A DNA stretch of 42,300 bases from Synechococcus sp. M44_DOE_062. Its GTDB lineage: Bacteria > Cyanobacteriota > Cyanobacteriia > Thermostichales > Thermostichaceae. Numbering within the stretch: the stretch's first letter is position 1; every line of letters starts with the position of its first letter. Shown one piece after another: positions 1-8,603 of the stretch. The position numbers were made by a program, and so were the translations under genes. The stretch spans positions 1 to 42,300 of the forward strand of contig DVDX01000042.1 in NCBI GenBank assembly GCA_015295985.1. The letters run 5' to 3'. The notes under the pieces are model-generated. The model worked only from the letters and a program-made list of their open reading frames with translations, was not told the DNA's origin and searched no databases.

Positions 1-67
1 CGCTGTGACTCTCTTGGCCAGGTGATAGAACAGGGTCAAACCCAGAGCATTTGGGCGGTTTGTTGTC

Positions 68-214
68 ATGGCTACGTTGCAACCCAAAGTGACCCGCCAG
101 CTTTTAGCGGCCCTGACTTTGTTTGTCTGTCTGGGTCTGTTGCCTGCCTGTGGCGAGAGCAGCAGCAGCACTGTCAGTCCCCCCAGTATGACTCCCACCC
201 CCACCGGCTCGTAA
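68..214 (+). CDS. Small lipoprotein, 48 aa, unknown function
   Basis: The frame opens with ATG and ends with TAA, encoding 48 residues. It has a basic N-terminus (K7, R10), a hydrophobic stretch and a lipobox LLPAC with the lipid-attachment Cys at residue 28, followed by a short Ser/Pro/Thr-rich tail. That is the layout of a minimal exported lipoprotein anchored by its diacylated Cys. The next gene, also a lipoprotein, starts 16 bases after its stop on the same strand, so the two are probably co-transcribed. I do not recognise a family. The signal is clear; the function is unknown. Confidence 0.6.
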   Translation: MATLQPKVTRQLLAALTLFVCLGLLPACGESSSSTVSPPSMTPTPTGS

Positions 215-230
215 TTCGGCTGGTTTTTGC

Positions 231-1370
231 ATGCACTTGCACTGGTTGCCCAAGCTGGGTCAGCTTTGGGCCTTGGGGATCGTGGGGATCCTTTGTCTTT
301 GCCTGCTGGCGGCTTGTGGAGGATCCCCTACCTCGATGGAGCCACCGCGGGCAGGGGAAGTGCCGATTGCCAGCTTTTTGTGCCGACTGGATCGCCAGAC
401 CCGCAGCTTCACGGGGCCTATCTACGCCGAACCGCCCCAGGTTGCCACCTGCAACCCCGGTCGCCTTACGCCTGCAGCAGCCCAAAAGATGATGGATCGG
501 CTGAACTTTCTGCGGCTGTTGCACCAGTTGCCGCCAGTAAAGCTCAATCCTGAGTTCTTAGCAGCCGCCCAGCAAGCGGCCTTGATGCAGGTAGCCAATG
601 GTACTCTCAGCCACCAGCCGCCCCCCTCTTGGCGCTGCTTTACCCCTGCCGGGGAGGCGGGATCCCGCTTCAGCAACCTGGCCGTTGGGCCCATCCTAGA
701 GTTGAATGGCCCTGATCCAGGGCGGGTGTTGGCACGGCAGGTGGATATCTATTTTGCTGAGCCGGGCCGAGAGAACTTTGTGGACGTGGGCCATCGCCGC
801 TGGAACCTGTATCCCCAATACGCTCAGGGAGCTTACGGCATTGTCTTTGACCCACGGGCCGGACGGGTGACCCAGGCCAATGCCAACTGGATCTTTGGCT
901 TTGACGAGTCCGTGCGGGATCCGGAGTTTATTGCTTTCCCGGAAAGAGATGGCTACCTCTACCGCCTGGAAGGGTTTTCCGGCCAGCCCCTGTCTGCCTA
1001 CCGCTGGTCTTTCTCGGTGCCCAGCCGCGGTGGTGTCTCTGATCTCAGCCAAGCCCAAGTCCGCATCACCGATGCCCTCACCGGTGAGCCGGTGCCTGTT
1101 GGAGATCTCCGCGTGGGGGATCCCGCCTTTGGCCTGGAAACTTTGACCTACTCCGTGGGTTCGATCCAGCCCAATCGCAACTACCTCTTTGAGATCAGCG
1201 GCATCCGTCTCAACGGTGGATCCCCCCGCACCTACCGCTACACCACTGCCCTCTACGACTGCGATCCCCAGGCCCCCGAACGACCCGCACCCCTCACCGA
1301 AGGGCTAGGGATCCCACCCCGTCTGCTCTGGCAGATGGAGCCTTTCAACTCTTTCAGCCATCTCAACTAG
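231..1370 (+). CDS. CAP-domain (SCP/PR-1-like) lipoprotein
   Basis: This 379-residue protein begins with a signal peptide ending in the lipobox LLAAC (Cys29), so it should be an exported lipoprotein. Residues of about 78-210 resemble the bacterial CAP/SCP domain: a helix starting MMDRLNFLRLLH, then a 'LNPEFLAAAQQAALMQVANGTLSHQ'-type block whose LSHQ is the usual CAP histidine region, and later a GHRRWNLYP block. The remaining part to the C-terminus looks beta-rich, possibly an immunoglobulin-like module; that is inference. CAP proteins are exported and their exact biochemical role in bacteria is mostly unknown. It sits directly downstream of the 48-aa lipoprotein and upstream of the nirA promoter in the same direction. 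Domain assignment is fairly secure. Confidence 0.72.
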   Translation: MHLHWLPKLGQLWALGIVGILCLCLLAACGGSPTSMEPPRAGEVPIASFLCRLDRQTRSFTGPIYAEPPQVATCNPGRLTPAAAQKMMDRLNFLRLLHQLPPVKLNPEFLAAAQQAALMQVANGTLSHQPPPSWRCFTPAGEAGSRFSNLAVGPILELNGPDPGRVLARQVDIYFAEPGRENFVDVGHRRWNLYPQYAQGAYGIVFDPRAGRVTQANANWIFGFDESVRDPEFIAFPERDGYLYRLEGFSGQPLSAYRWSFSVPSRGGVSDLSQAQVRITDALTGEPVPVGDLRVGDPAFGLETLTYSVGSIQPNRNYLFEISGIRLNGGSPRTYRYTTALYDCDPQAPERPAPLTEGLGIPPRLLWQMEPFNSFSHLN

Positions 1371-1481
1371 CTTTTCCTCGCCCTCGGTTCCTCGCCTCAA
1401 GGGAAGAGAGAAGTTTGCTGCTCCTGGAAGCCTGACTTTATGCATAAGCCGCAATTAGAGAATGACAAAATAGCATAACTT

Positions 1482-1496
1482 GTTACAAAGTGTAAC
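1482..1496. promoter_or_regulatory. Inverted repeat overlapping the NtcA box
   Basis: GTTACA-AAG-TGTAAC is a perfect 6-bp inverted repeat with a 3-bp spacer. Its right arm supplies the left half of the NtcA-type box that begins at 1492. It could be a second regulator site (for example a LysR-type activator such as NtcB, known at nirA promoters of other cyanobacteria) or a duplicated NtcA half-site. The repeat is seen directly; the regulator is inferred. Confidence 0.45.
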
Positions 1497-1505
1497 GACC
1501 AGTAC
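1492..1505 (+). promoter_or_regulatory. NtcA-binding box of the nirA promoter
   Basis: GTAACGACCAGTAC is an exact match to the NtcA consensus GTA-N8-TAC. It lies 57 bases before the nirA ATG and 23 bases before a TAN3T hexamer, which is the geometry of NtcA-activated class II promoters. NtcA is the global nitrogen activator of cyanobacteria and responds to 2-oxoglutarate. Confidence 0.8.
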
Positions 1506-1528
1506 CAAAATTAACGGTTCGTCATCGC

Positions 1529-1534
1529 TAGGGT
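1529..1534 (+). promoter_or_regulatory. Candidate -10 element of nirA
   Basis: TAGGGT fits the TAN3T form of the -10 box at NtcA-dependent promoters, and 23 bases separate it from the end of the NtcA box. No good -35 box is needed or seen. The start site would fall around 1541, leaving a short leader before the nirA ATG at 1563. Confidence 0.5.
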
Positions 1535-1562
1535 AGCCAGTGTTCACCCCACGGCAGCGATC

Positions 1563-3116
1563 ATGGCGAACCAGTTTGAACGCATCAAAAGCGAGAAGGA
1601 TGGCTTGGCGGTCAAGGCTGAGCTGGAAGCGTTTGCCCGCCTGGGTTGGGAGAACATTCCTGAAGACGACCGGGATCATCGCCTCAAGTGGTTGGGGATC
1701 TTCTTTCGCAAGCGCACACCGGGTCAGTTCATGCTGCGGCTGCGCCTGCCCAATGGGATCCTCACCAGCGGCCAAATGCGCATGTTGGGCGCCATCATCC
1801 ATCCCTACGGAGAAGACGGCGTAGCCGACATCACCACTCGGCAAAACCTGCAACTGCGCGGCATTCCCATTGAAGAAATGCCCCAAATCCTGGGCTACCT
1901 GAAGGAGGTGGGCCTGACCAGCATCCAGTCGGGCATGGACAACGTGCGCAACATCACAGGATCCCCTCTGGCCGGTATTGACCCGGATGAGCTGATCGAT
2001 GTGCGCGGTCTCACCCGTAAGGTGCAGGACATGATCACCAACAACGGCGAAGGCAACCCTTCCTTCAGCAACCTGCCGCGCAAGTTCAACATCGCCATCT
2101 GCGGTTGTCGCGACAACTCGGTGCATGCCGAGATCAACGACCTGGCCTTTGTACCTGCTTTCAAAGAGGGCAAGCTGGGCTTCAACGTCCTGGTGGGGGG
2201 CTTTTTCTCAGCTCGCCGCTGTGCAGAGGCCATCGGGCTGGATGTTTGGGTGGATCCCCGCGACGTGGTTCCCCTGTGTGAGGCGGTGCTTCTGGTCTAC
2301 CGGGATCACGGCCTGCGGGCCAACCGGCAAAAGGCGCGGCTGATGTGGCTCATTGACGAGTGGGGCCTGGAAACGTTCCGGGCCAGTGTCGAGCGCCGGA
2401 TAGGCCACCCTCTGCCCAGAGCAGCGGAAAAAGACGAGGTGGTCTGGCACAAGCGGGATCTGATCGGGATCCACGCCCAGAAGCAACCGGGCCTCAACTT
2501 CGTTGGCCTGCACGTGCCTGTGGGGCGGCTAAACGCCCTGGAGATGATGGAGCTGGCCCGCTTGGCAGAGGTGTACGGCTCCGGAGAGCTGCGGCTGACG
2601 GTGGAGCAGAACGTGCTTATCCCCAATGTGCCCGACTCCCGAGTGGCCTCCTTGTTAAAAGAGCCGCTGTTGAAGAAGTTCTCCCCCAATCCAGGGCCAT
2701 TGCAGCGGGGGCTGGTGTCGTGTACGGGCAACCAGTTCTGCAACTTTGCCCTCATCGAGACCAAGAACCGGGCCGTGGCCTTGATGGAAGAGCTGGAGGC
2801 CGAGCTGGAGATGCCCCAAACGGTGCGCATCCACTGGACCGGCTGCCCCAACTCCTGTGGCCAGCCCCAGGTGGCGGATATCGGCCTCATGGGTACCACC
2901 GCTCGCAAGGACGGCAAGGCGGTGGAGGCGGTGGACATCTACATGGGGGGAGAAGTGGGCAAAGACGCCAAGCTGGGCGAATGCGTGCGCAAAGGGATCC
3001 CTTGCGAAGACCTCAAGCCGGTCTTGGTGGAGCTGCTCATTGAGCACTTCGGGGCCAAGCCGCGTCAGCATCCGTCCGCTACCCAGCCTTCTTCTTCCCC
3101 TCTGGTTACCTGCTAG
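1563..3116 (+). CDS. nirA: Ferredoxin-nitrite reductase
   Basis: NirA reduces nitrite to ammonium with six electrons from ferredoxin in the cytoplasm. The 517-residue length is normal for the cyanobacterial enzyme. The siroheme/[4Fe-4S] ligands are visible as C387-TGNQF-C393 and C428-PNS-C432, and the N-terminal ferredoxin-like half contains the conserved TTRQNLQLRG segment (about residues 94-103). The start is the first ATG after the NtcA promoter. It is the first gene of the nitrate operon; nrtA follows after 66 bases. Regulation by NtcA is strongly suggested by the upstream box. The last 20 or so residues are Ser/Pro-rich and probably not part of the fold. Confidence 0.96.
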   Translation: MANQFERIKSEKDGLAVKAELEAFARLGWENIPEDDRDHRLKWLGIFFRKRTPGQFMLRLRLPNGILTSGQMRMLGAIIHPYGEDGVADITTRQNLQLRGIPIEEMPQILGYLKEVGLTSIQSGMDNVRNITGSPLAGIDPDELIDVRGLTRKVQDMITNNGEGNPSFSNLPRKFNIAICGCRDNSVHAEINDLAFVPAFKEGKLGFNVLVGGFFSARRCAEAIGLDVWVDPRDVVPLCEAVLLVYRDHGLRANRQKARLMWLIDEWGLETFRASVERRIGHPLPRAAEKDEVVWHKRDLIGIHAQKQPGLNFVGLHVPVGRLNALEMMELARLAEVYGSGELRLTVEQNVLIPNVPDSRVASLLKEPLLKKFSPNPGPLQRGLVSCTGNQFCNFALIETKNRAVALMEELEAELEMPQTVRIHWTGCPNSCGQPQVADIGLMGTTARKDGKAVEAVDIYMGGEVGKDAKLGECVRKGIPCEDLKPVLVELLIEHFGAKPRQHPSATQPSSSPLVTC

Positions 3117-3182
3117 CAGTTCCACTGCAGCTCTGGGAGTTTTCCCGTCTTTTCTTCGTCGTTCAAAATCTTGGAGGTTCTG

Positions 3183-4505
3183 ATGTCTAACCTGTTCAAC
3201 GCTTCCTCTCCGGTCTCCCGTCGCCAATTTTTGGCCGGGGCGGCTGCTCTCACGGCTGGGGCAGTCACGGCTGGGATCCCACGGGCCCAGTCCCAATCTT
3301 TGGGCAGAGGCTACTGGGTGGCCCAGGCCGATACCCCCGAAACCACCACTGCCAAGCTGGGATTTATCGCCCTCACCGATGGGGCTCCCCTCATCATCGC
3401 CAAAGAAAAGGGGTTTTTCGACAAGTACGGCATGAAAGATGTAGAGGTGGTCAAGCAAGCCTCTTGGGGCACCACCCGCGACAACTTGGTGCTGGGATCC
3501 GCTGCCGGCGGCATTGATGGGGCGCACATTCTTACCCCCATGCCCTACCTCATCACCACGGGCAAAGTTACCGATGGCAAGCCGGTGCCCATGTACATTT
3601 TGGCCCGCTTAAATGTCAACGGTCAGGGCATCAGCATTTCCAACCAGTATCGGGATTTGCAAATCGGCCTGGATAGTTCCCCCCTCAAGGCCAAGTTTGC
3701 CGAGATCCGAGCTGCCGGCGGGGATCCCAAATGTGCGGTGACCTTCCCCGGCGGTACCCACGACATGTGGATGCGCTATTGGCTGGCCGCAGGCGGGATC
3801 GATCCCACCAGCGAGGTCTCCCTGATCGTGGTGCCGCCGCCGCAAATGGTGGCCAACATGAAGTCCAAAACCATGGAAGCCTTCTGTGTGGGCGAGCCTT
3901 GGAATGCCCAGTTGGTCAACCAGAAAGAGGGGTATTCTGCCGTCACCACCGGCGAGCTATGGAACGATCACCCGGAAAAGTCCTTGACCCTTCGAGCCGA
4001 CTGGGTGGATGCGCACCCGAAAGCCACCCTCGCCCTGTTGAAGGCGGTGCTGGAAGCCCAGATTTGGTGCGACCAGATGGAAAACAAAGAGGAGATGTGC
4101 CGCATCATCGGCGACCGCCGCTGGCTGGGGGTTCCCGTGCCCGATATCTTGGGCCGTGCCCGGGGCACCTTTGACTACGGTACGGGCAAGGTTGTTGAAA
4201 ACAGCCCCCACCTGATGAAGTTCTGGCGAGATGATGCTTCCTACCCCTTCAAGAGCCACGATCTCTGGTTCTTGACCGAAAACATCCGCTGGGGCTATTT
4301 GCCTGCCGATACCGATACCAAAGCCCTGGTGGAGCGGGTGAATCGGGAAGAACTCTGGCGGGAAGCTGCCAAAGCCATTGGCCAAGAAGCTGCCATTCCC
4401 CCCAGCACCTCTCGAGGGGTGGAAACCTTCTTCGACGGGGTGAAGTTCGATCCCGAAAATCCCGCCGGCTACCTGGAGCAATTGGCGATTAAGAAGCTGG
4501 CCTAG
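3183..4505 (+). CDS. nrtA: Nitrate/nitrite ABC transporter substrate-binding protein NrtA
   Basis: This is the periplasmic binding protein that captures nitrate or nitrite for the NrtBCD importer. I start it at ATG 3183 because GGAGG at 3173-3177 is well placed for it; an in-frame TTG at 3171 overlaps that site. The 440-residue product has a twin-arginine signal (S12-RRQFLAG) followed by a hydrophobic stretch, so export through Tat is likely; no lipobox Cys is apparent. The mature part has hallmark NrtA/CmpA blocks: the ligand-domain start KLGFIALTDGAPLIIAKEKG, TFPGGTHDMWMRYWLA, and VVPPPQMVANMKS. The HD within GGTHDMW matches the anion-binding His region of characterised NrtA. CmpA (bicarbonate) is the close alternative, but the nirA/narB context favours nitrate. 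Confidence 0.93.
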   Translation: MSNLFNASSPVSRRQFLAGAAALTAGAVTAGIPRAQSQSLGRGYWVAQADTPETTTAKLGFIALTDGAPLIIAKEKGFFDKYGMKDVEVVKQASWGTTRDNLVLGSAAGGIDGAHILTPMPYLITTGKVTDGKPVPMYILARLNVNGQGISISNQYRDLQIGLDSSPLKAKFAEIRAAGGDPKCAVTFPGGTHDMWMRYWLAAGGIDPTSEVSLIVVPPPQMVANMKSKTMEAFCVGEPWNAQLVNQKEGYSAVTTGELWNDHPEKSLTLRADWVDAHPKATLALLKAVLEAQIWCDQMENKEEMCRIIGDRRWLGVPVPDILGRARGTFDYGTGKVVENSPHLMKFWRDDASYPFKSHDLWFLTENIRWGYLPADTDTKALVERVNREELWREAAKAIGQEAAIPPSTSRGVETFFDGVKFDPENPAGYLEQLAIKKLA

Positions 4506-4565
4506 CTTGATCTTCTCAATTCTTCCAGGGCAAGTTGCAAAAACCCCTGCAAGCCCTCTGTCCAG

Positions 4566-4621
4566 GAGAGAAGGGATCCCCCAATCCTGATCCAGGATGT
4601 TCAACTTAAACCCCTTCTCTC
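4566..4621 (+). repeat. Nested stem-loops between nrtA and nrtB
   Basis: A perfect 10-bp stem (4566-4575 pairs with 4612-4621) encloses a second hairpin, ATCCTG-ATC-CAGGAT, at 4584-4598. No T-run follows, so it is not a typical intrinsic terminator. In binding-protein-dependent transport operons such intercistronic structures often stabilise the upstream message; that role here is inferred. Confidence 0.5.
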
Positions 4622-4665
4622 TTGGAATCCCCCTAAGTTAACTTCAACTTTACTCTCAGCAAGCC

Positions 4666-5625
4666 ATGAGGATTCTCCACTCTGCCCTGAAGATGGGCTA
4701 CCACCTCTTTCGGATCCTGCTTCCTCTCCTGGTTGACCTAGGCCACTGGCTGCTAAAGATCGGCCAAGGTTCTGTTCTTCAGTCCAGTACCGGGATCGGT
4801 TCTTCCGTCAGCTCTGCGCCTTCTTCTGCTTGGCGGCAGCGAGTCCAAATCCACAAAGCGCTGCGTCGCGTTCTGTTGCCCGCCACGGCCATCTTAATAG
4901 TGCTCATTCTCTGGCAAATCATGTACAGCCGGCCCGGCGCCAATTTGCCCACGCCTCTCCAAGTTTGGCAGGACACCTGGGATCCCCTTATTAAAGATCC
5001 CTTTTTTGACTATGGCGGCAATGCCAAAGGGCTGTTCTGGCAAATTTGGGCCAGCTTACGGCGGGTGTTCATTGGGTTTGCCCTGGCTGGCCTGGTGGGG
5101 GTTATGGGCGGCATGATCATCGGGGTCAATCGCTGGCTGTACGAGGCTTTGGATCCCATTTTTCAGGTGCTGCGTACAGTGCCGCCTTTGGCCTGGCTGC
5201 CGATTTCTTTGGCTGCCTTTCGGGATGCCAATCCTTCCGCTATTTTTGTAATTTTCATTACGGCCCTCTGGCCCATTTTGATCAACACCGTTGCCGGCGT
5301 ACAGCGGATCCCACAGGATTACCGCAACGTAGCAAGAATTGTGCGCATGTCGGGCTGGAAGTACTTTTTCAAAATAGTTTTCCCGGCAACTGTGCCCTAT
5401 ATTTTTACCGGCTTGCGCATTGGGGTGGGCTTGTCTTGGCTGGCCATTGTGGCGGCGGAGATGTTGATTGGCGGTGTGGGCATCGGGTTCTTCATCTGGG
5501 ATGCCTGGAATAGCTCCCGCATCAGCGAAATTATCCTGGCTTTGATCTATGTCGGGATGGTGGGTCTTCTGCTGGATCGCATCACGGCTTGGATTGGCTC
5601 GCTGGTGGTGGCTGAGGATCACTAA
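4666..5625 (+). CDS. nrtB: Nitrate ABC transporter permease NrtB
   Basis: NrtB is the membrane channel subunit. The 319-residue product carries a binding-protein-dependent permease domain with about six membrane segments from residue 60 onwards. It includes the conserved cytoplasmic EAA-type loop around GVQRIPQDYRNVARIVRMSG, which contacts the ATPases, and the family block WLAIVAAEMLIGGVGIGFFIWDAWN-like C-terminal region. The N-terminus is about 40 residues longer than typical NrtB (around 279), with a Ser-rich stretch, so a later start is possible, although no better ATG with a ribosome site stands out. It is separated from nrtA by 160 bases with a hairpin, and from nrtC by 72 bases. Confidence 0.92.
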   Translation: MRILHSALKMGYHLFRILLPLLVDLGHWLLKIGQGSVLQSSTGIGSSVSSAPSSAWRQRVQIHKALRRVLLPATAILIVLILWQIMYSRPGANLPTPLQVWQDTWDPLIKDPFFDYGGNAKGLFWQIWASLRRVFIGFALAGLVGVMGGMIIGVNRWLYEALDPIFQVLRTVPPLAWLPISLAAFRDANPSAIFVIFITALWPILINTVAGVQRIPQDYRNVARIVRMSGWKYFFKIVFPATVPYIFTGLRIGVGLSWLAIVAAEMLIGGVGIGFFIWDAWNSSRISEIILALIYVGMVGLLLDRITAWIGSLVVAEDH

Positions 5626-5697
5626 GTGAGCTTGGTCGAGTTTTAGGTTGGTTGCTGACAATTTCTCCATGCTCTCGAAAATCATCTCAGGGGAATC

Positions 5698-7689
5698 ATG
5701 AAGACCCAGCCTTACATTGAAGTGGATCATGTGGACAAGAGCTTTCTCCTCGACAACGGAGAGATCTACCCCGCTCTGAAAGACATCCACCTGGAGATCC
5801 AAAAAGGGGAATTTGTCTCGTTGATCGGCCACTCCGGCTGCGGCAAATCGACCCTGCTCAACATCATCGCCGGCCTGGAAAAGCCTTCCCGCGGGGGCAT
5901 TCTCCTGGAGGGCCGACAGGTTACGGATCCCGGCCCGGATCGCATGGTGGTGTTTCAGAACTATTCCCTGCTGCCCTGGCTGACCGTGCGGGAGAACGTT
6001 GCCCTGGCCGTGGACGAGGTGCTGGGATCCCTTCCCAAAGCGGAGCGAGACCGGATTGTGGCAGAACACATTCGCCGTGTGGGGTTGCAGGGGGCAGCCG
6101 ATAAACGCCCGGCGCATCTGTCAGGGGGGATGAAACAGCGGGTGGCCATTGCCCGGGCCTTGGCCATTCGTCCGCGAGTGCTGCTGTTGGATGAGCCTTT
6201 TGGCGCTCTGGACGCCCTGACGCGCGGCAGCCTACAGGAGCAACTGATGGAGATTGCCCAGGCGGAGCAGCTCACCTGTGTCATGGTTACCCATGATGTG
6301 GATGAGGCCCTCTTGCTTTCGGATCGGGTGGTGATGATGACCAATGGCCCCGCCGCCCACATTGGCCAAATTTTGCGGATCCCTTTTCCTCGGCCCCGCC
6401 ATCGTCTGGAAGTGGTGCGTCACCCCGACTACTACAGCCTGCGGGGAGAGATGATCTACTTTCTCAACCAACAAAAGCGGGCTCGCCAGAAAACGCCTAT
6501 CTCTGTGGCTATTGCCAAGCATGGCCTGGAGAAGGTCAATTTGGAGATTGGCTTTGTGCCCCTCAACGACTGCGCGCCTCTGGTGGTGGCCCAGCAAAAG
6601 GGCCTGTTTCAAAAGTACGGCCTGGAGCAGGTCACCCTGGTGCGAGAACCGGGCTGGAAGAGCATCTGGGAAGGGATCCGCTCCGGTCGGCTGGACGCGG
6701 CTATGGTGGTAGCCGGGATCCCGTTGGCTTCCACCTTGGGAGTAGGGGGAGTTCCGGTGCCTTTGGTTACCGCGCTAACCCTCTCCCGTGGCGGCAACGC
6801 CATTACCTTTGGACGCAGACTTTTGGAGCGAGGCGTTCAAAGCCTGGCGGATTTTCGCCAGTACCTCAACCGCACCCCCGACACAGTCCACACCCTGGGA
6901 GTGGTTCATCCGGCTTCCATGCAAAACTTCTTGTTGCGGCACTGGCTGGCCAGTGGGGGGGTGGATCCGGATCGGGACGTTACGTTGACGGTGATCCCAC
7001 CCCCGCAGATGGTGGCCCATCTCAAGGCCAGCAACATCGACGGCTACTGCGTCGGCGAGCCCTGGAACTCCCGCGCCGTGCGGGAACAGTTGGGATTTAT
7101 CGTCACCACCACTCCCGAAATCTTGCCCAGCCACATCGAAAAAGTGCTGACAGTGCGCCAGGAGTGGGCGCAAAACTACCCCCGCACCCATGTAGCTCTG
7201 GTCAAGGCGTTACTGGAAGCTTGCCAATACTGCGATCAGCCGCAGCACCGCCCTGAGATCCTGGAGTGGCTGGCCCAACCCCAGCATGTGGGAGCGGCCA
7301 AGGCGGATCTGCAGCCGGGGTGGACGGGTATTCTGCAGCGGGGCATTGCCGATGAATCGCAGGCCCTTGTCGGTTTTCATCAGTTTGCCAACGGGCGCAA
7401 CACCTGTCCCGAAAGGTTGGAACACCTCTGGATCTTGACGCAAATGGCTCGCTGGGGACTCTGCGCCTTTCCCCGCAATTGGATTTCGGTTCTCGACCAG
7501 GTTCTGGACAGCAAAACCTACGCTCTGGCTGCCAAAGAACTGGGCCTGCCGGATCGAGCCCATGACCGCGGAGCTTTGCTCTTTGCCGATGGATCTCGCT
7601 TCGACGGAGAGGATCCCGTTGCTTACCTAGAGTCTGTAGCCACACGGCAGGATCTCAAGCTGCAGGAATACCGGCTCAGCGAAGTTTAG
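5698..7689 (+). CDS. nrtC: Nitrate ABC transporter ATPase fused to an NrtA-like domain (NrtC)
   Basis: NrtC is the hybrid ATPase of the nitrate importer. Residues 1 to about 255 are the nucleotide-binding domain: Walker A GHSGCGKST, signature LSGGMKQRVAIARAL, Walker B VLLLDEPFGALDA and the switch His in VTHDVDEALLLSD. Residues of about 280-663 resemble NrtA (IGFVPLNDCAPLVVAQQKG, VIPPPQMVAHLKA, GYCVGEPWN) but lack a signal peptide and so stay cytoplasmic. In characterised NrtC this domain mediates inhibition of transport by ammonium or nitrogen-rich conditions. The 663-residue length matches the family (about 660). An AGGGGAATC ribosome site precedes the ATG. Confidence 0.95.
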   Translation: MKTQPYIEVDHVDKSFLLDNGEIYPALKDIHLEIQKGEFVSLIGHSGCGKSTLLNIIAGLEKPSRGGILLEGRQVTDPGPDRMVVFQNYSLLPWLTVRENVALAVDEVLGSLPKAERDRIVAEHIRRVGLQGAADKRPAHLSGGMKQRVAIARALAIRPRVLLLDEPFGALDALTRGSLQEQLMEIAQAEQLTCVMVTHDVDEALLLSDRVVMMTNGPAAHIGQILRIPFPRPRHRLEVVRHPDYYSLRGEMIYFLNQQKRARQKTPISVAIAKHGLEKVNLEIGFVPLNDCAPLVVAQQKGLFQKYGLEQVTLVREPGWKSIWEGIRSGRLDAAMVVAGIPLASTLGVGGVPVPLVTALTLSRGGNAITFGRRLLERGVQSLADFRQYLNRTPDTVHTLGVVHPASMQNFLLRHWLASGGVDPDRDVTLTVIPPPQMVAHLKASNIDGYCVGEPWNSRAVREQLGFIVTTTPEILPSHIEKVLTVRQEWAQNYPRTHVALVKALLEACQYCDQPQHRPEILEWLAQPQHVGAAKADLQPGWTGILQRGIADESQALVGFHQFANGRNTCPERLEHLWILTQMARWGLCAFPRNWISVLDQVLDSKTYALAAKELGLPDRAHDRGALLFADGSRFDGEDPVAYLESVATRQDLKLQEYRLSEV

Positions 7690-7724
7690 CTTTTGTTACC
7701 TTAGCCCCTCAATTGGAAAACACC

Positions 7725-8570
7725 ATGATGACCAGTCCTCGCCTATCTTCCTCACCGTTATCTTCTGCATCTCCGGTTGCCGGACTGCCCCTTCTTTGTC
7801 TTCAGAATGTGGGCAAAACCTACTTTACCTCAGCCGGATCCTTTGTTGCGCTGGAAAATGTCAATTTGGAAGTGGCTGCCGGTGAGTTTGTTTGCATTAT
7901 TGGCCACTCGGGCTGCGGCAAATCCACCTTGATCAACATGGTGGCTGGGTTTTCCACCCCCACTTCGGGATCCATTACCCTCAAAGGCCAGCCCATCACA
8001 TCCCCAGGGCCAGATCGGATGATGGTGTTTCAACATTATTCCCTTTTGCCCTGGCTGACGGCTTTTGAAAATGTTTATCTGGTGGTGGATCAAGTTTACC
8101 CAAACAAATCTCGGCGGGAGAAAAGGGAAATCGTTCAAGAACATCTGGAACTGGTGGGTTTGGCGGAGGCAGCCCACAAGCGGCCCAAGCAGCTTTCTGG
8201 AGGCATGAAGCAAAGGGTTGCCATTGCCCGCGCTCTTGCCATTCGTCCAGAAGTTTTGCTGTTGGATGAGCCTTTTGGGGCCTTGGATGCCATTACCAAA
8301 GAAGAGTTGCAAGACGAGCTGCTGGCTATTTGGCGGGATCACCGCTGCACGGTTTTGATGATTACCCATGACATCGACGAAGCTCTTTACTTGTCAGACC
8401 GGGTGGTGATGATGACCAACGGCCCCGCTGCCCATATCGGCGAGATCTTGACCATTCCCTTCGAGCGACCGCGCATCCGTTCCCGCATTATGGAGATGCC
8501 TGAGTTCTACGAATTGCGCAACCGTGCCCTTGACTTCCTCTATCGTCGCTTTGCCCATAGGGAGGATTAA
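7725..8570 (+). CDS. nrtD: Nitrate ABC transporter ATPase NrtD
   Basis: NrtD is the second, non-fused ATPase of the importer and pairs with NrtC. The 281-residue product (from ATG 7725; an in-frame TTG at 7713 and an ATG at 7728 are alternatives) has Walker A GHSGCGKST, signature LSGGMKQRVAIARAL, Walker B VLLLDEPFGALDA and ITHDIDEALYLSD. The N-terminal 25 residues are Ser/Pro-rich. It starts 35 bases after nrtC and is about as long as known NrtD. Confidence 0.94.
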   Translation: MMTSPRLSSSPLSSASPVAGLPLLCLQNVGKTYFTSAGSFVALENVNLEVAAGEFVCIIGHSGCGKSTLINMVAGFSTPTSGSITLKGQPITSPGPDRMMVFQHYSLLPWLTAFENVYLVVDQVYPNKSRREKREIVQEHLELVGLAEAAHKRPKQLSGGMKQRVAIARALAIRPEVLLLDEPFGALDAITKEELQDELLAIWRDHRCTVLMITHDIDEALYLSDRVVMMTNGPAAHIGEILTIPFERPRIRSRIMEMPEFYELRNRALDFLYRRFAHRED

Positions 8571-8603
8571 GCTAGGAATCAAAACGCTTGCAGAGGGAAG
8601 TTG

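Noticed and set aside
1455-2126. 223-codon minus-strand frame over the nirA start
   Set aside because: It overlaps nirA and its NtcA promoter, and its sequence has no recognisable domain; it is a shadow of nirA.
5056-6117. 353-codon minus-strand frame across nrtB and nrtC
   Set aside because: It is antisense to two well-identified genes; GC-rich coding DNA produces long shadow frames.
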